Source: Bacteroidales bacterium (GTDB lineage: Bacteria > Bacteroidota > Bacteroidia > Bacteroidales > Bacteroidaceae). Taken from it: a stretch of DNA of 43,966 nt. The stretch lies in assembly GCA_015654535.1 (NCBI GenBank), contig JAATGU010000031.1, forward strand, positions 1 through 43,966. The letters are read 5' to 3'. A program made the position numbers and the translations under genes. Within the stretch, counting starts at the first letter, position 1. Every line of letters begins with the position of its first letter. Shown piece after piece: positions 18,769 to 27,151 of the stretch. A model generated the notes under the pieces. It did not search any database. It was given only the letters and a program-made list of their open reading frames with translations, and was not told where the DNA came from.

Positions 18769-21597
18769 CTATTGTTTAACTGTTACTGAATATTGGTTGG
18801 GAATCTGATAAAATTTTCTATTTTTTTGAAAATCAAGCATTAACTGATCAATAATTACTCCTGGATCAAGTGCACGAATGCGAATAGTATGCTTTCCGGG
18901 GGTAGTTATTAGATGGTTAGTTATATTAAGTGATTGATTTCTCAGTACATTCTTTTTCCAAGCCTCGCTACGGAATTTAGTTTTGTAAGAAACCACTTGA
19001 GGTTTTTCATTATCCAGAGAAATGGCATAGCGGATATCCCCATCATTTACCGGATGATTAGGAATCAACGCTACTTTCAATGATACTTCACCATAAGTGG
19101 TTGTGTGAACTTCATAAGTCAGTTCACTGTTTGGAGGAAGAGAAACGGCTTTCATGCTATGCCCCAAACCCTCAATAATCTGAGCATTGCTTGATGAAGT
19201 TTTATAATCTGCCGCATTCCAGGCAATCATTTCATCAGCTTCGGTCATAATGCCAGAGGTAATATTCAATACACGCACATTTAACTGATATGTTTTATCG
19301 TCAACAGTCAGTAAACATTCGCCTGAACAGTTATCAGATATTTTTTTCCAATCCGCACTGATTACTAATTTCTTTTCAAACTGTAATCCCGTGTTTTTCT
19401 CTTCTATCTTTAACCATGCGGGAGCCTTTTCCACTCTCCATTTAATTTGCGTGCTGTTTCTATTGAATAGTGAAACAAAAGTTTGGTTACCAGCTGTGCG
19501 TATTAGTGGCACAAGATTAGCCGAACGATTTTCTTGCAATGGAATGCTGTCTCCCTCTATCCAAACCAAAGCTGAAGCCGCTGATTGTGGAATTACTTTT
19601 TCTGGCAATAAAGGAGGTTGAAAAACAGGAAGTTGACGTGGTTTCATATCCATAATTCCGTCCCACTTAGCATTTTGAATATCATGGTTATAGATCTGTG
19701 TCAGTTCGGTTATTTCATTATACGCATGATTGCTCAATAATGAATATTCATTGGCAACAAGCAAGTTATAACGGGCAAACAGACGTGCTTTCTGAGCATT
19801 CAATAGTTTTTGGTTCATAGCTGCCGCACCACACACCGGATATTGAACAAGTTCCAAATAAGCGTCACGTCGGTTGATCGGTATTTTCGCGATAATTTCT
19901 TTTACTTTATTTACCAGATAAGTATACTCATCCATTCGTTTTTGTAATTCATCTCCAAAAGCAAACGGGTTGAATTCAGAATCAATCACAGGAGTTTTTC
20001 CACCCTTGACAGAAGGCTCTTCCACTCTGCTCCATCCCATAAACTCGGGTTTACGGATATCTGTCAATTGATAATATTTATTCATCAAAGGAGTTAGTTC
20101 TTTGCCGGCATCAGTACCAAATTCCCTGGTTAGCCAATTATTTAAATGCTGGGAAATAGCATTGGGGTGAATGCTGTTAACATTCCATGCTAAATCCATA
20201 AAAAATTCTGTATCATATTCACCTGGTTTGATATCGCCCACATTCAAAATCCATAACTTGCGGGCTCCGTAATCCCAGGCACGCTTCATTTCCGTATATA
20301 TCAAAGCAGGCTGCGTAGAGCAAAGCCACAGATAATCGTGTGGCCTTCCCCAGTAAGAAATATGGTAATATACACCGGCTCCACCTTTCCTTTTTCTTTC
20401 CTGTTCATTGCTTAGCCGGGTAATATAGCCATAATTATCGTCACACCACATTAATGTCACATCATCAGGTACCTTCAGTCCGTTATTGTAGACGTCCAAA
20501 ACTTCTTTATATGGAACAAATACTTGTGGCACTTTGGTTATATCAGGATTCACATAGCGGGTTAATAATTCTCGTTGATCCTGAAATACGCTGCCCAGTG
20601 CCTGAGTTTGTTCATCCACTGTCTTTACTCCTTGCATCTGGCCGTCGTGTACGCCTCTCATACCAATAGTATATAAATTTTCAGATTGACCGACCTCCTT
20701 TAATCGTTCCGTCCAATAAGCAGATATTGAGTTTTTATTAGTAAGAAAATTATATTCTCCATACTTATTTGTATCCCACTCTCCGGCACTATTCCTCATT
20801 AACGGTTCACAATGCGATGTTCCCATTACAATGCCATATTTATCCGCCATTTCTTTAGTCCCGTTGACAAAATAAAACGGAACGGTACATTCGTGCATTG
20901 CTGGCCACAGAGTATTTGCACGGAGGCGGAGTAATAGTTCAAATATTTTTGCATAAGTTTTAGGTCCAATTTGTCCTTTAACTAAAGTCTTCTCAAAATT
21001 TTTGGAACTCCACGGCATCAATCCCCAATCCTCATCATTAAGGAAAATACCCCGATACTGCACGGACGGTTGTTGCATATTCACATATCCTTCGGGAAGA
21101 ATAAATGTCTTCTTTTTATCAGGTATCACATCAGCCCACCAATTCCATGGGGAGACTCCAATGATGCGGGAAAGTTCCAGTACACCGTAAGCTGTTCCAC
21201 GGGCATCACTTCCCAAGACCACTAAACAAGGACGTTTTTCTCTTTGAATAACCTGAATCTTAAACGCTTCCCACTGATTTTGTAATTCTTTTACCGGTAC
21301 TCTCTGCTGCATTAACCATTCGTCAGTCTCTTTCGTGTTGCCTATTGTCGCAATAATAATAGAAGCATTATCAAGCGAGTTATTTGCCGTCAATTTATTG
21401 TCTGAGACAGCTTCTATATCTGATGAAAATAGACTTACAGCCGTGTGCACTACCGCCTTTTCGCTTTTATTCAGATACAGTGAAATTACTTTTCCTTGTG
21501 TGATTAAAGGGAAATCATTTGCAGCTGAAGAAGGTATACAGAAAATTACCACGCTGCAAATAAATAGTAGGATTTTATGGGATAGAGTATGTTTCAT
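18769..21597 (-). CDS. GH115 alpha-glucuronidase
   Basis: Exported glycosidase of 942 residues, expected to remove (4-O-methyl-)glucuronic acid side chains from glucuronoxylan, including internal ones. Signal peptide: residues 1-25 (MKHTLSHK, hydrophobic core, IPSSAA). GH115 landmarks in order are GIFLNDEDWGLMPW, RLRANTLWPAMHECTVPF, IGMRGVHDGQM, WCDDNYGYI and YHISYWGRPHDYLW; the C-terminal ~200 residues are beta-rich as in the GH115 C-terminal module. The start at 21597 is preferred over one at 21657 because it begins the signal peptide and lies downstream of a -7 box. It stands alone, without xylanase or SusC/SusD genes in the window, between the sRNA region and a divergent restriction endonuclease homologue. 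Confidence 0.9.
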   Translation of the reverse strand: MKHTLSHKILLFICSVVIFCIPSSAANDFPLITQGKVISLYLNKSEKAVVHTAVSLFSSDIEAVSDNKLTANNSLDNASIIIATIGNTKETDEWLMQQRVPVKELQNQWEAFKIQVIQREKRPCLVVLGSDARGTAYGVLELSRIIGVSPWNWWADVIPDKKKTFILPEGYVNMQQPSVQYRGIFLNDEDWGLMPWSSKNFEKTLVKGQIGPKTYAKIFELLLRLRANTLWPAMHECTVPFYFVNGTKEMADKYGIVMGTSHCEPLMRNSAGEWDTNKYGEYNFLTNKNSISAYWTERLKEVGQSENLYTIGMRGVHDGQMQGVKTVDEQTQALGSVFQDQRELLTRYVNPDITKVPQVFVPYKEVLDVYNNGLKVPDDVTLMWCDDNYGYITRLSNEQERKRKGGAGVYYHISYWGRPHDYLWLCSTQPALIYTEMKRAWDYGARKLWILNVGDIKPGEYDTEFFMDLAWNVNSIHPNAISQHLNNWLTREFGTDAGKELTPLMNKYYQLTDIRKPEFMGWSRVEEPSVKGGKTPVIDSEFNPFAFGDELQKRMDEYTYLVNKVKEIIAKIPINRRDAYLELVQYPVCGAAAMNQKLLNAQKARLFARYNLLVANEYSLLSNHAYNEITELTQIYNHDIQNAKWDGIMDMKPRQLPVFQPPLLPEKVIPQSAASALVWIEGDSIPLQENRSANLVPLIRTAGNQTFVSLFNRNSTQIKWRVEKAPAWLKIEEKNTGLQFEKKLVISADWKKISDNCSGECLLTVDDKTYQLNVRVLNITSGIMTEADEMIAWNAADYKTSSSNAQIIEGLGHSMKAVSLPPNSELTYEVHTTTYGEVSLKVALIPNHPVNDGDIRYAISLDNEKPQVVSYKTKFRSEAWKKNVLRNQSLNITNHLITTPGKHTIRIRALDPGVIIDQLMLDFQKNRKFYQIPNQYSVTVKQ

Positions 21598-21644
21598 AGT
21601 GATTAATAATGTTTTTCTAATTAGACCGAAATGGTTGCAGATGG

Positions 21645-21652
21645 CAAATATA
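21645..21652 (-). promoter_or_regulatory. -7 box upstream of the GH115 gene
   Basis: Minus strand TATATTTG, 47 nt before the ATG at 21597. No -33 TTG stands at the usual distance, as in promoters that need an activator. Confidence 0.4.
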
Positions 21653-21708
21653 TTCATTTCCCTTGCTTATTCATCGCTTTTATTTAAAATAGATTGATAA
21701 ATTTTCCT

Positions 21709-21740
21709 AATTATGCTGGAGCGGCGACTCCAGCATAATT
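21709..21740. repeat. Perfect 13-bp hairpin in a divergent intergenic region
   Basis: aattatgctggag (21709-21721) and ctccagcataatt (21728-21740) pair fully around a 6-nt loop. Neither strand continues with a T run. It lies between two divergently transcribed genes, where a terminator is not expected, so an operator or a trace of a short transcript is possible. Confidence 0.6.
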
Positions 21741-21781
21741 TAATTTCTAATATACTCGCTTATAATTCCAAGTTTTTTATG

Positions 21782-21856
21782 TAATTTTGTGCTGTGTTTT
21801 GGGGTATAGACAAAAGTCCGATAAAGCTAATCTACCTTCCGCTTTATACCATCGGA
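21782..21856 (+). promoter_or_regulatory. -7 box and structured leader of the endonuclease gene
   Basis: TAATTTTG (21782-21789) matches TAnnTTTG without a clear -33. The leader can fold with tccgataaagc (21817-21827) pairing to gcttt (21841-21845) and atcgga (21851-21856) around a bulge, ending 29 nt before the ATG. Confidence 0.3.
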
Positions 21857-21885
21857 TATTCATCATCAATAAATAAAATAGTAAT

Positions 21886-22971
21886 ATGTCATTTAATGCA
21901 ACCAAAAGAGAGTGGAGTGAACTTTATACTTTTTTTCGCCTTCTTAGTAATGGGGCGGTTTATGCCGGATCACCACAAGTAAAAAAGAGAGAGGATATGC
22001 TTTATCCTATTGCATTGATTCAGCGGGAGGAACATGATGGAACTCGTAAGTATTTCATTGAAAAAGACGATGTTCGCATTGTTGGTGAGAAGATAGATAG
22101 CATATTTCCTCGTAAGGCTTTTGGAAAAGCGGCGGATGCTGTATTGGCCGCCATGAAAGGTTCATTTGAAGATATTGTATTATCGCCCGATGGGATAGAG
22201 GAGTTCTTGAATGAGGTTGCTATCTTTGATCTTGAAGCTCGCACGGATGACCGGACGGATTTCTATGTTGCCTTCTATCATGTGGATGCTCCATTGATTG
22301 GGTTTAATGTCCGTTCCCGGCTGAGTGCCATGAATCCTTTATTAGATGGTGGACGTACGGCTAATTTGAAATTTGAACAAATAGGAGTGAAATTTGCTAC
22401 GCCTACGGTAGAGAATATCAACGCGCTGCAATCTTCGAATGAGGTACTGGAAAGAATGCTGATGATTGATCAGTTGGGTGGGGCTTTGAAGTATACGGAT
22501 GTAGTCGATCGGGTGTTCCGTAGTAATCTTTTAATGATTGATCTGCATTTTCCCCGAATGATTGCTGAGATGTTACGAATAATGCATTTAGAAGGTATAC
22601 TTAAGGTAGCTGAATTGACTGAACGAATAAAAGAAATCAATCCTTTGAAAATAAAAGAGGAGCTTTTAGCAAAGCATGGTTTCTATGAATATAAAATGAA
22701 ACAATTTCTTTTGACTTTAGCTCTGGGTATGCGTCCGGCTAAAATATTTACCGGAGAAGATTCTGCCGTATCAGGTTTAATGTTCTTGGAAGGAGGCGGA
22801 GAAGTACTTTGCTATCAGAAGGCTGATAAAAAAGTATTCGAAGATTTCCTTTATTTAAACTCCAGGTTTGAAAAAGGATCTACCAATAAAGATAAATATG
22901 GTTTTTTGGAACGGGAAAACGGACTTTATTATTTTAAACTCAATCTAAAAATCGGATTAACGAAACGATAA
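21886..22971 (+). CDS. HpaII-family restriction endonuclease homologue (orphan)
   Basis: Protein of 361 residues resembling type II restriction endonucleases of the HpaII family (HpaII cuts CCGG). Recognisable parts are the N-terminal REWSELYTFFRLLSNGAVYAG (8-28) with LYPIALI, and the central IGFNVRSRL (138-146) followed by MNPLLDGGRTANLKFEQ, which aligns with the GFSIKS, LLNAS and TNF pattern of such enzymes. D125 (in DDRTDFYV) is a plausible catalytic Asp. At the expected catalytic Lys there is R143, so activity is uncertain. No methyltransferase is adjacent: GH115 is upstream (divergent) and a nitroreductase is 13 nt downstream. CCGG sites remain in the window (for example 1852 and 26152), so either a methylase lies elsewhere or the enzyme is inactive. 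Family assignment is from memory of motifs. Confidence 0.65.
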   Translation: MSFNATKREWSELYTFFRLLSNGAVYAGSPQVKKREDMLYPIALIQREEHDGTRKYFIEKDDVRIVGEKIDSIFPRKAFGKAADAVLAAMKGSFEDIVLSPDGIEEFLNEVAIFDLEARTDDRTDFYVAFYHVDAPLIGFNVRSRLSAMNPLLDGGRTANLKFEQIGVKFATPTVENINALQSSNEVLERMLMIDQLGGALKYTDVVDRVFRSNLLMIDLHFPRMIAEMLRIMHLEGILKVAELTERIKEINPLKIKEELLAKHGFYEYKMKQFLLTLALGMRPAKIFTGEDSAVSGLMFLEGGGEVLCYQKADKKVFEDFLYLNSRFEKGSTNKDKYGFLERENGLYYFKLNLKIGLTKR

Positions 22972-22984
22972 ATATTTGGAAATT

Positions 22985-23551
22985 ATGAAAACGAATGAAG
23001 TATTAGAGGCGATCAAAAATCGTAGAAGTGTACGTTCATTTAAGAATGAACAAATTCAGGAAGATGATTTGAATGCAATTCTTGAGGCTGGCATTTATGC
23101 GCCAACTGGCATGAATTACCAAACATTTCATTTTACTGCTGTATTGAATAAGGAAAAACTGGAAGAGTTGAATCGAAGAGTGAAAAATGTTTTTGCCCAC
23201 TCGGAAGATGAACACATGAAGCATCGGGGGGAAAATGAAGCGTGGAATTTTTATTATCATGCCCCGGCGTTAATTATCGTTTCCAATGAGGAGATTATTC
23301 CATCATCCGGTCTGGATTGTGCGGTAGCTTTACAAAATATTTTTCTTGCAGCATACTCTCTGGACATTCAGTCTTGCTGGGTTAATCAGTTAAGGTATAC
23401 TTGTAATGATCCTTTTGTTCGTGAACTACTGACAGAATGGGGTGTACCGGAAAAACATTTCATCTTCGGTTGTGCTGCTTTAGGCTATAATTCGGGAGTC
23501 GTTCCCCAAACGCCTGTTCGTAAAGAAGGAACCATTTCTGTTGTTAAATAA
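22985..23551 (+). CDS. Nitroreductase-family FMN oxidoreductase
   Basis: Flavoenzyme of 188 residues, probably dimeric and cytoplasmic, reducing nitro compounds, quinones or other acceptors with NAD(P)H. The FMN-binding start is typical: EAIKNRRSVRSF (8-19), then GIYAPTGMNYQTFHF and, later, a hydrophobic stretch (SGLDCAVALQNIFLAAYS) and a GYN segment near the end. The ATG at 22985 is chosen; a TTG codon 9 nt upstream is in frame but less likely. It follows the endonuclease homologue by 13 nt, so the two are probably co-transcribed, and ends at a hairpin. Its natural substrate is unknown, and I see no functional link to its partner. Confidence 0.87.
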   Translation: MKTNEVLEAIKNRRSVRSFKNEQIQEDDLNAILEAGIYAPTGMNYQTFHFTAVLNKEKLEELNRRVKNVFAHSEDEHMKHRGENEAWNFYYHAPALIIVSNEEIIPSSGLDCAVALQNIFLAAYSLDIQSCWVNQLRYTCNDPFVRELLTEWGVPEKHFIFGCAALGYNSGVVPQTPVRKEGTISVVK

Positions 23552-23553
23552 GT

Positions 23554-23583
23554 AAAGCCCGAAAGGGCTTTCTTTTTCTTTCT
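23554..23583 (+). terminator. Terminator of the endonuclease-nitroreductase unit
   Basis: aaagccc (23554-23560) and gggcttt (23565-23571) with a GAAA tetraloop, followed by ctttttcttt. A classic compact intrinsic terminator, ending where the convergent GH13 gene stops. Confidence 0.85.
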
Positions 23584-25286
23584 TATAAAGTGAATTTTAA
23601 GATTTTTCCGTTCATAGCTTCAATGGAAGTTTCGGTAGGCCGGTAGGGTAGTAAACTAACCGTTTCTTCTTTTTCCGAGAGCAAATCTTTGACTACATAC
23701 GATTCGTTTTGCGGGATCTGTAAGAAATCAAAAGCATGACTGGGAATATTTATAGATATTCTGGATGCTTGCGTATCAAAATTCGCAATGATTAGCAATA
23801 GTTCCTTCCCCTGTTTGCGAAAAAATGTATAATGCTTGTGCACATTAAAATCTTTTTTTCCTGAGTTCACATACATCAAATCGAAAAATTGTCCTTCATA
23901 AATCGCTTGCTCCTGATTGCAGATATTTAATAATTTACAGTAAAAAGCCTGTAATCGCTTTTCTTCTTCAGTAAGAAGTTCACCGTTGAATGTACCATTA
24001 TTCCTCCATCGTCTTATAGACTCTACACTCCAATAATCAAAAATGGTGGTTCTTCCATCTTTACCACTGAATCCTTCTTCATCCATTCCTCGCTCTCCAA
24101 ATTCTTGTCCGAAGTAAATCATCACGGGATTTGTGTTCATGCATGTAGAGACAATCATAGCCGGAATTCCTCTCATTCCATTACCAGCAAAGAAATCGGA
24201 AGCCAACCGTTGTTCATCATGATTTTCCATGAAATTAAGCATCTGCTTTTCAATACCTCCCAAATTTTGCCAACAGGAAGTGATAGCAGATGCTGATTCA
24301 TAACCACAAGTGATGGCACGAAGAGTATCATAAAGGCCCACTTTATCATATAAGTAGTTGAACCCTCCATTGAAAAGGTAGTTCCGATATTCGTTTGGAT
24401 TATAAACTTCTGCTATGAAAAGGATTTCGGGATATTTATATCGGACCTGAGCAATAGCCCATTTCCAGAATTCAACGGGAACCATTTCCGCCATATCACA
24501 ACGAAAACCGTCAATGCCTTTTGATACCCAGAATAGAAGAATATCACGCATTTTTAACCAAGTATCGGGTACCGGATAAAAATGTCGGGTCTCTCCGTTG
24601 GCATAGTCTATTCCATAGTTTAGTTTGATTGTTTCATACCAATCATTCACATTAGGATAAGCGTCAAATCTGTTATTACCAGTGGCTTTGGCAGGGAATT
24701 CATAATATAGTTTAGATGCATTCCCCTTCATGTCAAATTGTCCGCTGAAAAGCGTTTGAGGAATATAATAAAAATTATTATAGGGACTGAATGCATTGTC
24801 TGGATTGTCTTTTTCTCCCAAATCAACTGTATTTCTTGGCTTTGAGTCAGAGTGATATTGTCGGGCTACATGGTTAGGCACAAAATCAATAATAACTTTT
24901 AATTCTGATTGATGAGTGCGTTTTATTAAAGCTTCACATTCTTTCATTCGTTGGGATACATGATCTGCAAGGTCAGGATCTACGTCATAATAATCCTTTA
25001 TTGCGTAAGGAGATCCTGCTTTCCCTTTGACTATAGCCGGATGATCTTGCCGGATATGATATTTACTGTAATCTGTTTGTGTAGCATGTTCAATGATTCC
25101 AGTAAACCAGACATGAGTGATCCCTAATTTCTTAATTTCATTTAATGCTTTAGAGGTAAAATCAGAGAATCTGCCACTGCCATTTTGTTTAATGAAACCA
25201 TTGTGTACGCAGTGATTGTTTTCATTCCCAAATAACCTGACAAAAGTTTGATAAATAATAATTTTTTGTTCCTTTTTTATTTCCAT
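23583..25286 (-). CDS. Cytoplasmic GH13 alpha-amylase-family enzyme
   Basis: Alpha-glucan-acting enzyme of 567 residues without a signal peptide, so it acts inside the cell, perhaps on glycogen or imported maltooligosaccharides. GH13 conserved regions are intact: VIIDFVPNH (131-139), nucleophile D264 in GFRCDMAEM, acid/base E293 in FIAEVY, and transition-state stabiliser D357 in MENHDEQR. A C-terminal beta domain follows (about 470-567). The start overlaps the end of the patatin-like gene by 10 nt, which implies translational coupling. The subfamily, and whether it hydrolyses or transfers, is not decidable by eye. Confidence 0.85.
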   Translation of the reverse strand: MEIKKEQKIIIYQTFVRLFGNENNHCVHNGFIKQNGSGRFSDFTSKALNEIKKLGITHVWFTGIIEHATQTDYSKYHIRQDHPAIVKGKAGSPYAIKDYYDVDPDLADHVSQRMKECEALIKRTHQSELKVIIDFVPNHVARQYHSDSKPRNTVDLGEKDNPDNAFSPYNNFYYIPQTLFSGQFDMKGNASKLYYEFPAKATGNNRFDAYPNVNDWYETIKLNYGIDYANGETRHFYPVPDTWLKMRDILLFWVSKGIDGFRCDMAEMVPVEFWKWAIAQVRYKYPEILFIAEVYNPNEYRNYLFNGGFNYLYDKVGLYDTLRAITCGYESASAITSCWQNLGGIEKQMLNFMENHDEQRLASDFFAGNGMRGIPAMIVSTCMNTNPVMIYFGQEFGERGMDEEGFSGKDGRTTIFDYWSVESIRRWRNNGTFNGELLTEEEKRLQAFYCKLLNICNQEQAIYEGQFFDLMYVNSGKKDFNVHKHYTFFRKQGKELLLIIANFDTQASRISINIPSHAFDFLQIPQNESYVVKDLLSEKEETVSLLPYRPTETSIEAMNGKILKFTL

Positions 25287-26083
25287 ATTGTTCCTTTTTC
25301 TTGAAAAAGCCTGTCTAACGCTTCATTCCCTACTGTATATCCATGTAGAAATATCTCTTCAGCTCTTTGTAATTCCCTATTGCCATATCCGTTGAGTCCG
25401 TAAGGTTCAATGAGCAAATCAGCGTTTTCTCTATCTGGAAAAGTATTAGCTCGAAACATAAAATGATAAGATCTAAGTGCAATATTTAGAATATTCATCT
25501 TATATTTTCCAGCAATGAGAGGACTTACATTAATAGCAATAACTTTTTCACATTCTTTACGAATAGTAGACACTGGTAAGTTTTTAAATACTCCTCCATC
25601 TACATAATTCACTCCATCAATTTTTATCGGAGTAAACATTACAGGCATGCAACAAGAAGCGGCAACCAGTTCTGCCACATTTCCTTTGCGAAATTGCACG
25701 CACTTACCGTGATCTAGATCTGTAGCTGTAATAATGAGCGGCGTTTTCATTTCTTCCAGTTTTTGGTGCTTTAAATTAGTATTCAAGAAACTAATAAAAT
25801 CGTCCAATTTAAAAAATCCGGTTTTTGTTAATGCCCAACTGGTTAAATCCATAAACTTTTGTCCGGTAAAAAATTCTATGGCGCGGTGGGGTTCGTTTCC
25901 ATCGGCATAAAATACTCCTGCCAGCGCTCCTGCACTTACACCTGAAATAATGTCGGGCTTCATGTCATGTTCCAGCAATGCTTGCATTACTCCTAAATGA
26001 GCAAAGCCTTTTATAAATCCACCACTGAGAGCATATCCTATCCGATAGGATTTATTTGTTTGAAAGTTATTGTATTCCGCCAT
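25277..26083 (-). CDS. Patatin-like phospholipase
   Basis: Serine lipid hydrolase of 268 residues, probably a cytoplasmic or peripheral phospholipase or acyl hydrolase (RssA-like bacterial patatin). The Gly-rich oxyanion segment is SGGFIKGFAHLGV (20-32), the nucleophile S50 is in GVSAG, and the catalytic D162 is in VDGGVFKNLP. No signal peptide or extra domain is present. It is the first gene of a two-gene unit, overlapping the GH13 gene by 10 nt, and is separated from fabD by a strong terminator. No good promoter box was found in the 57 nt between that terminator and the start. Confidence 0.88.
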   Translation of the reverse strand: MAEYNNFQTNKSYRIGYALSGGFIKGFAHLGVMQALLEHDMKPDIISGVSAGALAGVFYADGNEPHRAIEFFTGQKFMDLTSWALTKTGFFKLDDFISFLNTNLKHQKLEEMKTPLIITATDLDHGKCVQFRKGNVAELVAASCCMPVMFTPIKIDGVNYVDGGVFKNLPVSTIRKECEKVIAINVSPLIAGKYKMNILNIALRSYHFMFRANTFPDRENADLLIEPYGLNGYGNRELQRAEEIFLHGYTVGNEALDRLFQEKGTIWK

Positions 26084-26140
26084 TTCTTCGATCTATTTTA
26101 AAAATCTCACTGCGAATGTACAAAATAATTCGGTAGCAAA

Positions 26141-26186
26141 AAGAAAAGAGGCCGGACTTTTTCAAATCCGGCCTCTTTTCTTTTTA
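26141..26186 (-). terminator. Terminator after fabD
   Basis: A perfect 16-bp inverted repeat, 26141-26156 with 26167-26182, around a 10-nt loop, with T-rich flanks on both strands. It ends the leftward fabD transcript and isolates the patatin-GH13 unit. Confidence 0.85.
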
Positions 26187-26196
26187 GAGTTTTATT

Positions 26197-27078
26197 TTAC
26201 GCTATACCATGAGCAATAGCTGTTGAATCAATCTTTTTAATTAACCCCTGAAGAACAGCTCCAGGACCACATTCTGTAAAATCAGTGGCACCATCAGCAA
26301 TCATGTTTTTTACTGTTTGTGTCCAACGAACAGGTGCAGTAAGCTGTGCAATCAGGTTTTTCTTTATTTGAACAGGATCTCTTTGTGAAAGTGCATTCAC
26401 ATTTTGATAAACCGAGCATTTAGGAGCATGAAATTCGGTGCTGTTTATCGCAGCTTCGAGTTCTACTTTCGCAGGATTCATTAAAGGGGAATGAAATGCC
26501 CCTCCAACCTTTAATGGAAGAGCACGCTTAGCTCCGGCTGCTTTCATTAGTTCGCAAGCCTTTTCAATGCCAGCTATTGAACCAGAGATAACAACTTGTC
26601 CGGGGCAGTTATAATTTGCAGCTACACAAATTTCATCGTTAATGGAATTACAAATTTCTTCTACTTTTTCATCAGATAAAGCGATGATGGCAGCCATTGT
26701 GGAAGGTTCTGCTTCGCAAGCTTTTTGCATAGCCATAGCACGTGCATAAACCAGTTTAAGCCCATCTTCAAACGAAAGCGCACCTGCTGCAACTAATGCA
26801 GAAAATTCACCAAGAGAATGTCCGGCAGTCATTTCTGGTTTAAAATTATCCTCCATACAAAAGGCTGAAATTACCGAGTGAAGGAATACCGCAGGTTGGG
26901 TTACTTTAGTTTGGCGAAGATCTTCATCCGTTCCTTCAAACATAATATCCGTAATGCGATATCCAAGAATATCGTTTGCTTTTTCAAAAAGTTCTTTCGC
27001 TAATGCAGATTTTTCATATAAATCTTTACCCATGCCCACAAATTGTGCGCCTTGACCAGGAAATACAAATGCTTTCAT
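26197..27078 (-). CDS. fabD: Malonyl-CoA:ACP transacylase
   Basis: Loads malonyl groups from CoA onto acyl carrier protein to start fatty acid elongation; cytoplasmic, essential in most bacteria. The 293-residue protein has the FabD start MKAFVFPGQGAQFVGMGKDL, nucleophile S88 in AGHSLGE, the carboxylate-binding Arg at R113 in YARAMAMQ, and catalytic H196 in GGAFHSPLM. Length is usual for FabD. It stands apart from other fatty-acid genes, between asnB (73 nt upstream, same direction) and a strong terminator, with its own -7 box, so it is probably monocistronic though read-through from asnB is possible. Confidence 0.95.
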   Translation of the reverse strand: MKAFVFPGQGAQFVGMGKDLYEKSALAKELFEKANDILGYRITDIMFEGTDEDLRQTKVTQPAVFLHSVISAFCMEDNFKPEMTAGHSLGEFSALVAAGALSFEDGLKLVYARAMAMQKACEAEPSTMAAIIALSDEKVEEICNSINDEICVAANYNCPGQVVISGSIAGIEKACELMKAAGAKRALPLKVGGAFHSPLMNPAKVELEAAINSTEFHAPKCSVYQNVNALSQRDPVQIKKNLIAQLTAPVRWTQTVKNMIADGATDFTECGPGAVLQGLIKKIDSTAIAHGIA

Positions 27079-27113
27079 ACTATTTTTATTTTATGTTTTA
27101 TGAATAACGGCCA

Positions 27114-27121
27114 CAAAGGTA
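27114..27121 (-). promoter_or_regulatory. -7 box upstream of fabD
   Basis: Minus strand TACCTTTG, the same -7 sequence as at rpsP, 35 nt before the ATG at 27078. The -33 region lacks TTG. Confidence 0.45.
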
Positions 27122-27151
27122 ATAATTATTTAGTTAGATTTATTGTTCGCA

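Noticed and set aside
21794..21982. 62-codon plus-strand frame overlapping the endonuclease gene
   Set aside because: It runs in another frame through the leader and the first codons of the endonuclease homologue and has no motif.
21886..23551. Endonuclease plus nitroreductase as a two-gene defence system
   Set aside because: They are probably co-transcribed, but the nitroreductase has ordinary FMN-enzyme motifs and no methylase or sensor is present; nothing shows a joint function.
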